Below are positions 33,176-44,400 of a DNA stretch of 64,000 bases, one piece after another. The notes under the pieces are model-generated. The model did no database searches and had not been told where the DNA came from. It was given only the letters and a program-made list of their open reading frames with translations. This stretch comes from Aldrovandia affinis (lineage: Eukaryota > Chordata > Actinopteri > Notacanthiformes > Halosauridae): NCBI GenBank assembly GCA_029706075.1, contig JAINUG010000070.1, positions 248,001-312,000 of the forward strand, in the 5' to 3' direction. Numbering within the stretch: the stretch's first letter is position 1; each line of letters starts with the position of its first letter. Position numbers and translations under genes: made by a program.

Positions 33176-33461
33176 CTGGAGGGCCCTGGCTCAGGCTGAT
33201 TTTCAGGAGATGTGGGTAGTGTCTCTGACTGTAGCAAAGCACTATCCCTGGCTTTGGCCCTGGTTAGCTTTTTTGCCTCTTCCCATTTCTTTCTTTTGGC
33301 ATGCTACTCTCTCTCACTAAACTCATTAATGACATTCTTCTTTCCAATCTGCCTGTCTGCCTTCCATTTCTCCCTCTCTTTTTCAAGGTACTTTCTTCTT
33401 CTTTTGGGGTCGGCATCACGACGTTCCCTATACCTCCTTGCTATCTCAGCAGGAGTCATTC
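33176..33461 (-). pseudogene. Sola-like transposase N-terminal exon (one stop)
   Basis: After a possible acceptor (TTTTTCAAG) the reading is MTPAEIARRYRERRDADPKR, then EKEREKWKADRQIGKKNVIN and EFSERE followed by a TAG at 33306, then AKRKKWEEAKKLTRAKARDS, ending at a donor CCAG|GTTAGA (33176). This basic, Arg/Lys/Glu-rich domain with a YR-RR motif begins many fish transposon proteins of the Sola type, as I recall them. The stop makes it non-functional. Confidence 0.55.
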
Positions 33462-34210
33462 CTTGAAAAATACATTTTAGTTTTTAAATATAATAATAGT
33501 TTAATGACAATTCAACACAGTGTGTATGTAGCTGTAAACAAATGCATGGATGTGTAAATGCTATATGGGGTCGCTGCAGCCCTGCAGCACAGACAGCTCT
33601 AGAGGACCCAGACAGATACAGGCCCACAGCTACAGGACCCTGATGAAACGCTATCAAAACATTATAATAATAACCATATTTATCAGACAGACGGTGTCGA
33701 AACATTACACATTGATATCAACCATATTTATCAGATGGTGACATTTTTTATAATGTATATAATATATTTTATACCATTATATTTTTAAGAAACTATACAT
33801 ATGTCCACCCTGTCATGTACCATGTCCACCCTGTCAGGCAAGGATGTCTGACAGGGTGGACATTTTTAGCTAAAGTTAGCTAAAATTAGCATCTATGGTT
33901 GACCTTTAGTTAGCAAAGATTTGAATTGTTGAAGCTGACCTTGAACTGTTTCACAAACATATTTGAATATTCTGAAATTGTATTAATTAACTGAAATTTT
34001 CATTCTGACAGGGTTGACCAATTAAGCTTGACCACATCCAACTACAAACACAATATGATGAAAATTTGGAAATATAAGTGTAGATACTTACTGCACTTGG
34101 GAAAGTTGTTTTCCCTCCACTGAATAAATACAATATGGTGGCTGTGATGTCACTGGATTAAAGGGAGGGTTTTTAAAGTTTACCCCATCATGACAGGGTG
34201 GACAGCGATT

Positions 34211-34689
34211 TCACAGACACACGCAAAATGTTTAATATCATTATGAAAAATGCAACATAAATGATCAAAAAGAATTGGGAAATAACTTCTTTATGACTAT
34301 AAGAAAATATGGAATGTCTTTTAATTTTTTGCTATTTAATCACTTATTACACTCATTGAATTTGACTGGGTAGGCGCTGGGACATGTCAAAAGCCCCTAC
34401 ACCCAATCAAAGAAAATAGTACAAAATGTATAAAATGCATCTTAAGGCACATGTCATTATACTGATATATTCATAAATGTTTACCCATTTAGAATACAAC
34501 TTGAGAAATTATTTGTTTTTGCAATATTTTCATGAAACTTGAGTGATTATATTGAGGACACCAAAGGCACCATATAGCCTATTGATACTGACCCAGATGC
34601 AGACTTCCCCTGATAAAATCTGCTGTAACTCGCTGAATGCTCAATCAATTTTCGTGACATTTGGCTTGTTAAAAACATGGGAAAGAACA
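34211..34689. other. No feature recognised
   Basis: AT-rich, short frames only. Confidence 0.4.
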
Positions 34690-34810
34690 TGCATGTTACT
34701 TGATTTCCAAAGTTCACAATTGTTGAGTTTCCTCAACGGCTTTTCCGACTTTACGAGGAACCATAGAAGCAAAGCTTGTGGCAGAACTTTTCACAGGCTT
34801 TTTCATGATT
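34690..34810 (+). pseudogene. THAP-domain exon relic of a DNA transposon
   Basis: RNHRSKACGRTFHRLF is encoded at about 34757-34804 and matches RNHRSKDRGITFH at 62068-62106, where a THAP start is preserved. The non-coding stretch before it (CATGTTACTTGATTTCC..., CTCAACG) is also shared with 61930-61970. So this is a second, more decayed copy of the same transposon family. Confidence 0.6.
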
Positions 34811-35261
34811 TCACTATCATTTAAAGCTGACGTCGAATGGCCGACAGATATCGCCATGATGATGATAACAATACATATAACCCTTGCCCAAGATACCTGG
34901 CAGAGAGGAAGATTATTATTGTTATTTTTAAAATGTATTCCGTTCATCACTTCACAGATTCCACACATTACTTCAGAATGAGGTGTAACAATACCATTCA
35001 CTGAAAGGAAAGAATAAGAGGGGAAAACAAAAAACTAAACAAAAGCAATACCTTAACCGAACATGGAGAATTTAGCTAAAAGATTTATACCTTCTTAGCC
35101 CGAGACAGAGAGGAAGAGAGACGAGCAGTAGACGGGAAAGAGATTACAACTAGCGATTCCACATGCATCTAATCAATTTCTCTCTCTGTTTTTTATTCAG
35201 TTAGTGTGAGTGAGTCAGTTTAGTTGGAGTGGTGGCTTAGCGCGGGCCTTGTGCTTTCCTT

Positions 35262-36040
35262 TTTTTATTTTTTTATTTTATTTTTTTTAAATTTATTTAT
35301 ATAGCACATTTAACATGACGCTCGACAACCAAAGTGCTTTACAATACAGGTAGACTAAGGGTAAAAATAAACAGAAAATAAACAACCAACAGACATACAA
35401 AGGAACAGAACAAACAAGGCAGGAGTCAGTGTGAGTCGGGGAACGCTAAGGAATACAAGTGAGTTTTGAGCTTAGATTTAAAGGACTCGATGGAGGGGGC
35501 AAATCTGATGGACATGGGGATGCTGTTCCAGAGGTCAGGGGCCGCGACAGCAAAAGCACGCCCCCTAGACTTGAGGTTGGACTTACGGGTGGTTAGGAGA
35601 CCCTTATCAGCAGATCTGAGGGCCCTGACGTTGGTATAGGGGTGAGGAGGTCTGCTAGGTAGGAGGGGGCCTTACCATTTAGAGCTTTGTAGACAAATAA
35701 AATAACTTTAAAATCTATCCTATAGCGTACTGGGAGCCAATGAAGGGAGGCAAGGACAGGGGTGATATGAGCTCTCTTCCGAGTACCTGTGAGCAATCTA
35801 GCAGCAGCGTTGTGGGGTAGCTGTAGGCTGGCCATGGTCGACTTATTAAGCCCCAGGTACAGAGAGTTACAATAATCAAGTCGTGATGATATGAAGGCAT
35901 GAATGACTCTCTCAAGGTCTGAGGGGGAGAGAATGGCCTTAATCTTAGCTATGGTCCGGAGCTGGAAGAAACATCCCTTCACCACCGAGTTCACTTCCTT
36001 GACAGTGTCGGAGGCTCCGAGGGACGCAGACAGGGAGGAA
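35262..36040 (-). mobile_element. 5'-truncated L2-like LINE
   Basis: Minus-strand 3' end in the T-rich run at 35262; 3' UTR with TTATTTATATAGCACATTTA. The coding part runs from GASDTVKEVNSVVKGCFFQL (36020) through AFISSRLDYCNSLYLGL, LLTGTRKRAHITPVLASLHW and VLFVYKALNGKAPSYLADLL to the C-terminal ...FAVAAPDLWNSIPMSI-like segment near 35520. This is the thumb and C-terminus of an L2-group LINE, with one frameshift near 35600. Confidence 0.88.
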
Positions 36041-36702
36041 GCAAAGACACGATGGAGTCGCGGAACTGAAGACTGGCGAGTGCGTGAACCCCAGGGGACA
36101 ACGCCCGAGGAAGCTTCACGCTTGTTATTTTTAGTTTTTTTTGTTTATTATGCGTGTGTTGGCCGGGGGAAGCACAGATTTCATTTATTTTCCACGAGAG
36201 TTGTGTTTACTGTATTGGGACTGCAGTGTTTTTTAATGGTCTTGTCCATGAAGGGAAGGTCCTTGATGGGCAATTCCATAGTAGCAGTTTGCTCAATGTC
36301 AAGCCATGATGAAATTGTTGCTGGATTTGTCCAATAGTGAATATATTGTAGTTGGGTTGAGAGGAAGTAATGTAAGAAGTTCCTTTTGAACGAATCCTTT
36401 TGGTGAACAAAAGGAACTGACCCACCTCCGTGTCGGATTTGTTCCTTTGGTTAATCTAAAGTTGCCATTCGTTGAAACTGCAGCGACTCCTCCTATTGAA
36501 CAATTTCCACCATTGGGCTCTAGTCTGTAGTAGCCAGCACTGAAGCGCTTGAGCGGGGTGGGCTCTCTGAGCCCCTCCCGTCAGGGTGACCGAAAGCAAC
36601 AGTAACTCCAGTTCCGGAACTGGAACTGACTGAGGACCAAATCCGTGAAAGACCGAATCCATGAAGGAACTGGAACTGGACATGCTGTTGCTCTCGTTCC
36701 TC
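36041..36702. other. Unclassified; contains a 16-bp palindrome
   Basis: CCAGTTCCGGAACTGG at 36608-36623 is a perfect palindrome within a region where GGAACTGGAACTG recurs. Similar AGGAACTG words occur at 37205-37290, on the other side of the MITE at 36703-36993, so both parts may be one older transposon whose right end is ...CGCCCACCACTAG (37301). Confidence 0.4.
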
Positions 36703-36993
36703 GGCTGTGTTCGAAACCGTTCCCTATTCCCTATATAGTGCACTATATAGTGTGCTCGCCATTTTGTAGTGTTGTTTGAATTCTCAACTGTTAATTTCGT
36801 TCACTATATAGTGCACTATAAAATACCCACAATTCACAGCGATTTGTAGTGAACAGCGAATGTACCCTACAATTTCTCACGTATACCACAATGCAATGCG
36901 GTTGTGTCATACCGAAGGAGAAGACGTGAAGCAGAAGAGAGAATGGCGGTGAATCATGGTGATGGTAACGTTAGCTAACTGCTTTAGCCACCG
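36703..36993 (+). mobile_element. Left part of a second GGCTGTGTTCGAAAC MITE
   Basis: Matches 2407-2722 nearly base for base (GGCTGTGTTCGAAACCG, CACTATATAGTG, CAACTGTTAATTTCGTTCAC) and stops in the left hairpin arm. The right half is missing. Confidence 0.85.
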
Positions 36994-37301
36994 ATAAATT
37001 CCATGTTTGTTCCATGTTACCAATTAAATATTATCATTGTTGTTGATATTACACTTTTATTGTTTTTATTTATCCTATTGTTACACGGTCCCTTACAATT
37101 AATCATAATTTAAATTGAATGATTGACTCAGTTAAACAATATTTAGTCAGACCCAGTCACTGCATAACTCTCGTTCTCATTCACTGGAGTCTGAATGATA
37201 GCAGCGAAGGAACTGGTGAATGAATCCATGAACGAATCCTTTTAGGGAACTGAGTCAAAGGATCCGTGTCCCTGAAAGGAACAGTAACGCCCACCACTAG
37301 T

Positions 37302-37875
37302 CCCAGGACGAAGGCATCAAAAATTAAGAAGTGGCGGGACTGCGTCCCAGTGAGCTCCGGCCCAATTCAAGCAGTATGATTTGAGACTGTTTACAATACC
37401 AATGCAAGTAAATGATCCGGACCTAGTCCGGACAATGTGTCAAATTATATGGTTAGCATCTCCTGTCTGGCCACATCTGTCACTTGTGAATCCCGTCCCC
37501 CTCCCTTCTCTTAAACCTTGCAATCTTTTCACCTGTTAAACTTGACAACTCGAGCGCCTTCACTCAATGACCCTGATGAGTCACGTAATATGCTAAGCTA
37601 ATTTTATGTTTTGTACCATTATTTATTTAAAATATGTATGGTCTGTAACATTATTGATACTGAAATAACTGAGATGGCTAGCTAGCTAGATGTCTGCCTT
37701 AAGTTATGTCCCAAATACGCGACAGTTAATAGCTAGCTAATTACCGTAACCTAGTATCAAGCCAGCAGTTAGAGTATGCTCCATTTTATTTATTTCACAG
37801 AGAGCGGTGCATTCGTAAAAATGGTTTAAACAAATGGGACGGAACTCGCCAAGCCATGACTGTAGTTCTGACACA
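37302..37875. other. No feature recognised
   Basis: Contains CTAGCTAGCTAG near 37678; no gene or clear repeat boundary. Confidence 0.4.
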
Positions 37876-38025
37876 CACAGCCACTTTTGCCAATTGCCTC
37901 CCCCGAATCGGACTCCCAGCCAGAGCCGGGCTGGTGCAACCTGAGATCAAACCCAGGCTGCAGTCTGCAACCTTTACTTAAAAGAAGTGCCTTTAACGGT
38001 TATGCCACCTAGAGGCCCTCTAAAT
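37876..38025 (-). mobile_element. tRNA-derived SINE (minus)
   Basis: On the minus strand GGTGGCATAACCGTTAAAGG (A-box region) is followed by GGGTTTGATCTCAGG (B box) and a body with GAGTCCGATTCGGGGGAGG. Boundaries are approximate. Confidence 0.6.
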
Positions 38026-38259
38026 GTCAAAATTTTACGGGATTTAACATTTAACTTGGCTGTATTTAACAAAACTAATGTTTATGAAATGTTGTAAAGT
38101 GAGAACCTGCATCCTTGTAGACATTTCTAGTTCATATAATAAATAAAGACTTAGACACTTCACACAATGCCTTTCTTGAAAATGTCCAATTCTACTTTAC
38201 AACTTTAAAAAAGCACAACTTGGTAAATGGTTTTCCTTCAAAGCACTGAACTTTTAATG

Positions 38260-38265
38260 TTTATT
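38260..38265 (-). terminator. Polyadenylation signal of the sialyltransferase gene
   Basis: AATAAA on the minus strand 61 bases after the stop codon at 38326. Confidence 0.6.
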
Positions 38266-38325
38266 TATTGGTGAATATGTTCAAATAAAACAGATAATGG
38301 TTATTTGTAAATGGAAGCAGTTGTT

Positions 38326-38499
38326 TCACTTAGAAATATTTCCTTTGTTGAGATTAATTTTTCCAGCCTCACTGAGCATCTCTAAGATGCGGTACTCTGT
38401 GGTTCCACTGTGCTTGGACAAGTGCATGCTACCTGTTACTTTCTCCCAGTAGTGTTTCCACAGCCCTTTATTGTCAGCACCATATCCATAAGCGCTCAC
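38326..38499 (-). CDS. st3gal1: st3gal1-like exon 6 (motifs III and VS, stop)
   Basis: Acceptor TTTGTTTAG; encodes [20 protein letters not shown], the VS histidine and glutamate (HSGTTE), and ends NKGNISK then TGA at 38328-38326. Confidence 0.93.
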   Translation of the reverse strand: MSAYGYGADNKGLWKHYWEKVTGSMHLSKHSGTTEYRILEMLSEAGKINLNKGNISK

Positions 38500-41400
38500 C
38501 TAAACAAAGAGAGGAAATACATTTTTAAAAAGTCAAAGGTATCTTGATAACTCCATTTAAGTTATTATTGATAACTGGCAAAATTACCCAATGTTAAACG
38601 AATCAGGTACCAGGTAACATCTGATGTTTGTATCAGAAAACACTTAAAGGTTAGCTTGGAAGCAAACAGTGCCTATAGGGACAGCAGTGGTTAGTGACAC
38701 GGGCTAGCAAGTGGAGGGTTGCTGGTTCGAATCCCAGGAAGGCCAACGAAAAAACAATAAACTGGAAACTGGAGGGATGCTAGTTCACTTCCTGGGGCAC
38801 TGTCGAAGTGAGCAAGGCACTGAACCCCTAACTGCTCCAGGGGCACCGTACTATGGCTGACCCTGCGCTCTGACCTCTCTTAGGAGAGAGTAATTGGAGA
38901 CACATTCCAATTACCTTGTGTAACATGGCAATAAAGAATATTCTGTTCTATTCTATTAATATTAAAGGAAAAATGTACCCAAAACATCTGCAGACGATAA
39001 ATACAAACCGTGAGCATGATACGTCTAATACCCTGCTTTACAAGATAGTGCTCCAAAGAAATAAGCTCCAGATCACATACATCAGCATTCATGCTCTCGG
39101 CTACATTATTTTTACAATTTCAAAGTCAATCATTTATAAATGTGTGGGTATTTGTCTTCTGTCAATTGAACAATTTGGCATGTCAATATGATGCTCTTAT
39201 CTTTTAAGAGTTTAGGCAGCCATTTCTGTGTTTCCCTTTCCTTAAGCTCCTGTAGTTCATTGCAAAGTCATTGCCTATGATTAGGGCTCATAGAAATAAA
39301 AATACTTATTTTTTAACCAGTATTTAATTCCTCCCACAACTACGAGGTTGCTGTAGCCTCTTCTCAAGCCTCACATTAAATAATCATCCCATTGCAGTAC
39401 AACAATAGTCTCAATTAATTATCTTATTACCTCCAATGAAGCTTCTATGCACATGGATTGACTTTGAAGTAAATATGTGCCAACACTCACACACACACAC
39501 ACACACACACACACAAGCACAGCTCATTCATCTCATCACACATACACACACACACCAAGATCACTGACCTCATTATACACTGAGCTCCACATACACTCAC
39601 CTCATCACATATATGCAGAGCAAACAGAAGCACAAGTATTCCTGTTGAGGGACACTTTGGGGTTTTGGTCCACCGCTCCTGAACGTACTTCAAAAAAGCT
39701 GGATTGTAAAACAAGACCTGAAAACCAATTGTATTTGTGATCAAAACACCCATATTCAGTACTAATTAAACAGCAGAGAGCTTTGAATGAATGTTCGATA
39801 ACTGAATTACACAAATCCTAGAACATATATTTATTAGGGGGGAAAAAAGTATATTTGAAAAAATATATACTAGCCTGCCTAGTACCAATGAAATATACCA
39901 TCAAGCTCTCACATGATTACTAAAGACAATCTCCAGTCAAAATCATTGTTTATCAGTGGTGAAATCATCCAGATAATATTTGTGTTATAATGTATATACA
40001 TTTTAGTGCAAAATCAATTGTCAAAGTTGCATATAAGCATTGCAGCTTAAAAAACAGTGCTTCTCCATGCCATTCACTGAAAGGTTGGTCTTGGATACTT
40101 AACGAGCCAATCAGCTGAGTATGGGACCAAGGCATTCCCCTCCTACTACTAGCATATGGTAATGAAACATATATTTGCTAGTAGTTAGCTAATGTGTTAC
40201 AGTACACCTGTTTGAAATACACTTACAAATAAAACTGTAAAAATGATTTTTGTGTAGTTTTTGGTTGCAACAGTACACAGGGGGTCTCTTTTCATGGTCT
40301 ACCAAAGGACCCTGGATAAATGGATCAAATTCATATGGTAAGATTGTAATTTGCCAACTCAGCTCAGGTTTGGATTTGCAGCATCAATTTCTTGGATGAA
40401 TGTTTCAAAACCCAATCCAAAAAAAAGATGGGTTTGCAAAGGTATTTCTTCTGAAGCCATACATAGTTATATCAATTTATCACAGAAACACAGCAAGCGG
40501 GAGTCAACATGGTCTTTTGGTAAGTGTTACTTTCTTCTAAAGCTACCTTATATGTTTATTTCAAATGTATCACATTTCGCTAATGTCAGCCTATGATATA
40601 CAGAAATAAAACCATGTAATTTATATGAAATCTAATGTGGTGTGGTTTATAAAATTGCAGCAAATGTTAGACATACAATAAACAATTCCTAGAAATACAT
40701 TGATAGATTTGGTAGCTAGCTACCTTGAATGCACAATAACTAGATCTCTATTGCTACCTCTGTGTATTGTAATGTGTGCTGATAGAAAATGTACGGGGAA
40801 GGGAAATTTTCTATATGAGTGAAATAGTGGGGTTTATATAAAGTAAATATTTAAATAGGTCATAATTTTGGTTAAAGAAACATGATGCATGTTGTTATTG
40901 ACTACAGATAAATTTTTAAGGGGACAATAGACCATTGGAGGTTGTCTTTAAGAGTCAGGTTTACCTTTAATTAGGTTAAGGTCAGGTTAAGGTATGGATG
41001 AAACTTGTATTTAATGCCTAAAATGTCTCAATATGTTATCCACTGCTATGGGCTACTGGTATTCTCTTTCTCTACTTTGCCATGGAAACACTACCATCTG
41101 AACGAGTAAAAGGAGCCCACCTTCTTCCTGTTAAATTGAATCCTCGCAGGAACACGTCGATAGGTGCTTTGGAGAAAAAGGCAATAATTTCAATATCATT
41201 CAATTACTGTTTTTGACATTGCTTTTCATGTAACATACTTCTGTATATAATACAATCACTCTGCAGCAGCATTGATGTGCATTTAAGGGGTGGTTTGGAT
41301 GGGCACAGCTTTTGTATGGCCTGCAATGTCATAGTATATCTGGTGATAAACAGAACATGTACAGGTAAATGCCAAAATAAAGGTAACACTTGAGTGAATT

Positions 41401-44400
41401 AAGGGTTCTGTTGGCTCTATTATTGTGTGTGGTACATTTTCCAGGCATGGTTCAGGTCCACTTAACCTCTTAGAGGGCAAGGTAAATGTCAATAAATACA
41501 AAGCCATTCTGAGTGATCACCTTCACCCTATGGTGAAGCATTTCTATCCTGATGAGAGTGGTCTCTTCCAGGATGGCATCCATAGGTCATGAGTGGTCGC
41601 TGAATGGTTTGATAACGATGCAAACCATATGCCATGGCTCAGTCACCAGATCTCAACCCAATTGAACACTTATAGGAGATTCTGGAGCGGCACCTGAGAC
41701 AGCATTTTCCACCACCATCAATAAATCACCAAATGATTTCTCATGGAAGAATGGTGTTGCATCCCTCCAATAGGGTTCCAGACACTTGTAGAATCTATGC
41801 CACGGTGCACTGAAGCTTTTCTGGTGGCTTGTGGTGGCCCAGCACCCTATTAAGGCACTTTATGTTGGTGTTTCGTTTATTTTGGCAGTTACTTGTATAT
41901 TTTCTTTTTAACTTCATATCTCACAAAGTAATAGAAGTACGTAGCTGGTAAGAATGTAAGTGAAATAGGAAATATTTTTTGATCTGAACTGGAATTTACC
42001 CATACTAACATAAACCTTCACCAAAGTGGACAAAATCTGTATGTGGTGCACAAGCTAGAACCTCAGAGATACATACACCGTTGCCTCCCATCCTGGTTTT
42101 GTTAGGATTGTTGTCTTTTTTTATCTACTGTCCCAGAAAATACTTTTCGGGTCACAACATTTCTTGTATGTGAAATAATTTACTGTGAGCATGACCTAAT
42201 GAAATTATTTCTGTCAAAAGCAACTTAAATTAATGTATTTAATTGGTTAACGGTTAGAATGCTTTACCTAGCATTGTCAGGTAATTTACTGTTTGTTCTG
42301 CCATGGACTGTCATAGTGTAAAAACTATTCCATGGAAGCAAACACTCCTCTCTGCATCAACACAATTGTTGAGTTATAAATATCGCTTTGCCATTTTTGT
42401 CAGACTGGGAAGTAATTCGCCTTTATCAGAACTGTTCCAGAATTCAAGTAAATAACTTGCAATGCTGTTGAACACAACCATTGTTTTATTTTGTTGTGGT
42501 TCATCTTTATATCAATCCCTGTTGATTTATCCACATGCCTCTTTCTTATCAATGGAAAGTGTGATTCATTTCGATTTAATGCTTTTCGGCACGTTTTGGC
42601 ACAAGTGATAATTAAGAGCTTGATGTTGATAAGGTGTAGTTACTTATGCTACTTCAGGGCTCATAACGGTTCGGTTAACCGTTCAGTCTGTAACTCTGAG
42701 GTTTGTATCTCTGAGATTCCACTGTACTTCTAAACACTACCTGCTAATGGCTACAGGTTAATGTAAGCCACTCAAATAGATGTGCTCAAATAAACCCTAT
42801 ACTTTTATACCACACTGATATACAGTAGGTCATACTGTTGGTTTTTAATTCCTTATTTTTTGACCATTTATATCACTTTAAAGATAAATACTAAATATAC
42901 ATAAACTAAGACACAATATAAAATAAAATAAAGTACAGGGAGTTTTAAAAACGTACGCTTTGATAGATCCATCAGTCACAACACTGATAAGCCACTCAAA
43001 GTCTCTCATTTTAAAGGGTACCAACACCAGACTAGTATTGTTCTCCAGGTTGATGGCACTCTCAGGGTACAGGAAGTGATGCGTTGTCCTGCTTCCTACG
43101 TCTTGTTCATACCCAGTTGTCTTTGCTTCGTTCATCCTAACACAGATAGAATTGTAACATGAATAATTAAGGCAGACAGAATTACATTTCATCACAATCT
43201 ATTCCTCATGTACTAAGGTGATAAAGCCACTGTGACTGGTAAAATATGCAGTTCAGCTCAGTCAGGGTCAGCATAAAATTAAGGACAAAGAGATCTATTG
43301 TGACTTGATTTATATTTGTGTAACAGTTTTTTTCTGATGACTTAAGCACTTCATTTCTGGATACACATATCCTGTGATTGATGTATTTAAGCTGCCACTG
43401 CAGAGAATCACATTTGGTTTTATTAAAAAAGGCATGTAATGCCTATTGTCATATGCACCCTAAAAGGTGGAATAAGAAGTGTGTAAATATATATCAAGTT
43501 CAGTCACATTCTAAAAGTGTGACCGCCCTTGTGAGCAAGCAGTAGCATTCTCTTCGTTCAAGTCATATAAGCACTTTAATTTAATTGATTAAAATGACTT
43601 AAATCGTTAAAAACACAACATGTAACTTGAAGAGGTAAATTGCGCAGTAGAAAGATTTTATATTGATTGTGTGTGTGTTTGAACATATGTGTGCACACAG
43701 GTATGTTGTGTTTTACAAGATGCATTTTCATTTGAGCTACTGAGATACAGTAATGGAAGCCATTTCAACGTATATATTGTAGACTTCAATAAAAGTCACA
43801 AATGACTTATGGCACTGATTAATAGGTTTTATTTAGAAAAACATGCAATGGAATGGCAACTCCAGGGACATTCACATTTGGTATCTTTGGGCATTTGTTG
43901 GGATCAGCGAATTTATTTATATTCAATGCAACCCAGGATGGACCACCCATTTCACAAAGGTACGTATCTCAGGTCAGAATATGCGTATCTCTGATTTGCT
44001 TAAGTCCCGTGCAGCTGAGAGTGCGTAACAAGCTAAGCTTAAATTTTAAAAAGTTCCTCAAGTCAGAATTGTCCCTAATTGACTGAATTAATTAGCTGTT
44101 TTATATAATTATAGAAACACCCTATCATATCACATCACCGAGCACAATGGACAGCATCTCACCTGCTCACATGAACACATATGCTAGAACAAAAGCCTTC
44201 TGAGCGTAAGAAGAAAAACATGTTTCAATCTTGAAAGGATAGCAAAACTTTGAATCCAATCAAGTGCAAAATTCCAAAGGACATGAATACATGATTGTAA
44301 CAAAAAGTGAAATGCTTCAAATGCTGACAAACACCTGCTTTAATTCAAAGTTGCAATGTGTTTAGTGCAAACAGTTATCATTAGTAGGCCCATGCAAATT

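Larger units (their letters stand above)
32640..34210 (-). mobile_element. Second Sola-like transposon remnant with TGACAGGGTGGACA words
   Basis: Two minus-strand exons encode a basic N-terminus of the kind found in Sola-like transposases (see next two entries). Seven copies of the word TGACAGGGTGGACA (32649, 32672, 33849, 34191 direct; 33802, 33823 inverse; 34006 variant) surround them. The catalytic domain is absent. Terminal repeats and target duplication were not located, so the limits are those of the outermost words. Confidence 0.55.

Noticed and set aside
35903-36337. 144-codon plus-strand frame
   Set aside because: Antisense of the L2-like LINE at its left part; no domain in the remainder.
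39477-39753. Plus-strand Thr/His-rich frame over exon 5
   Set aside because: Reading of the (CA)n microsatellite and the antisense of exon 5 of the sialyltransferase gene.
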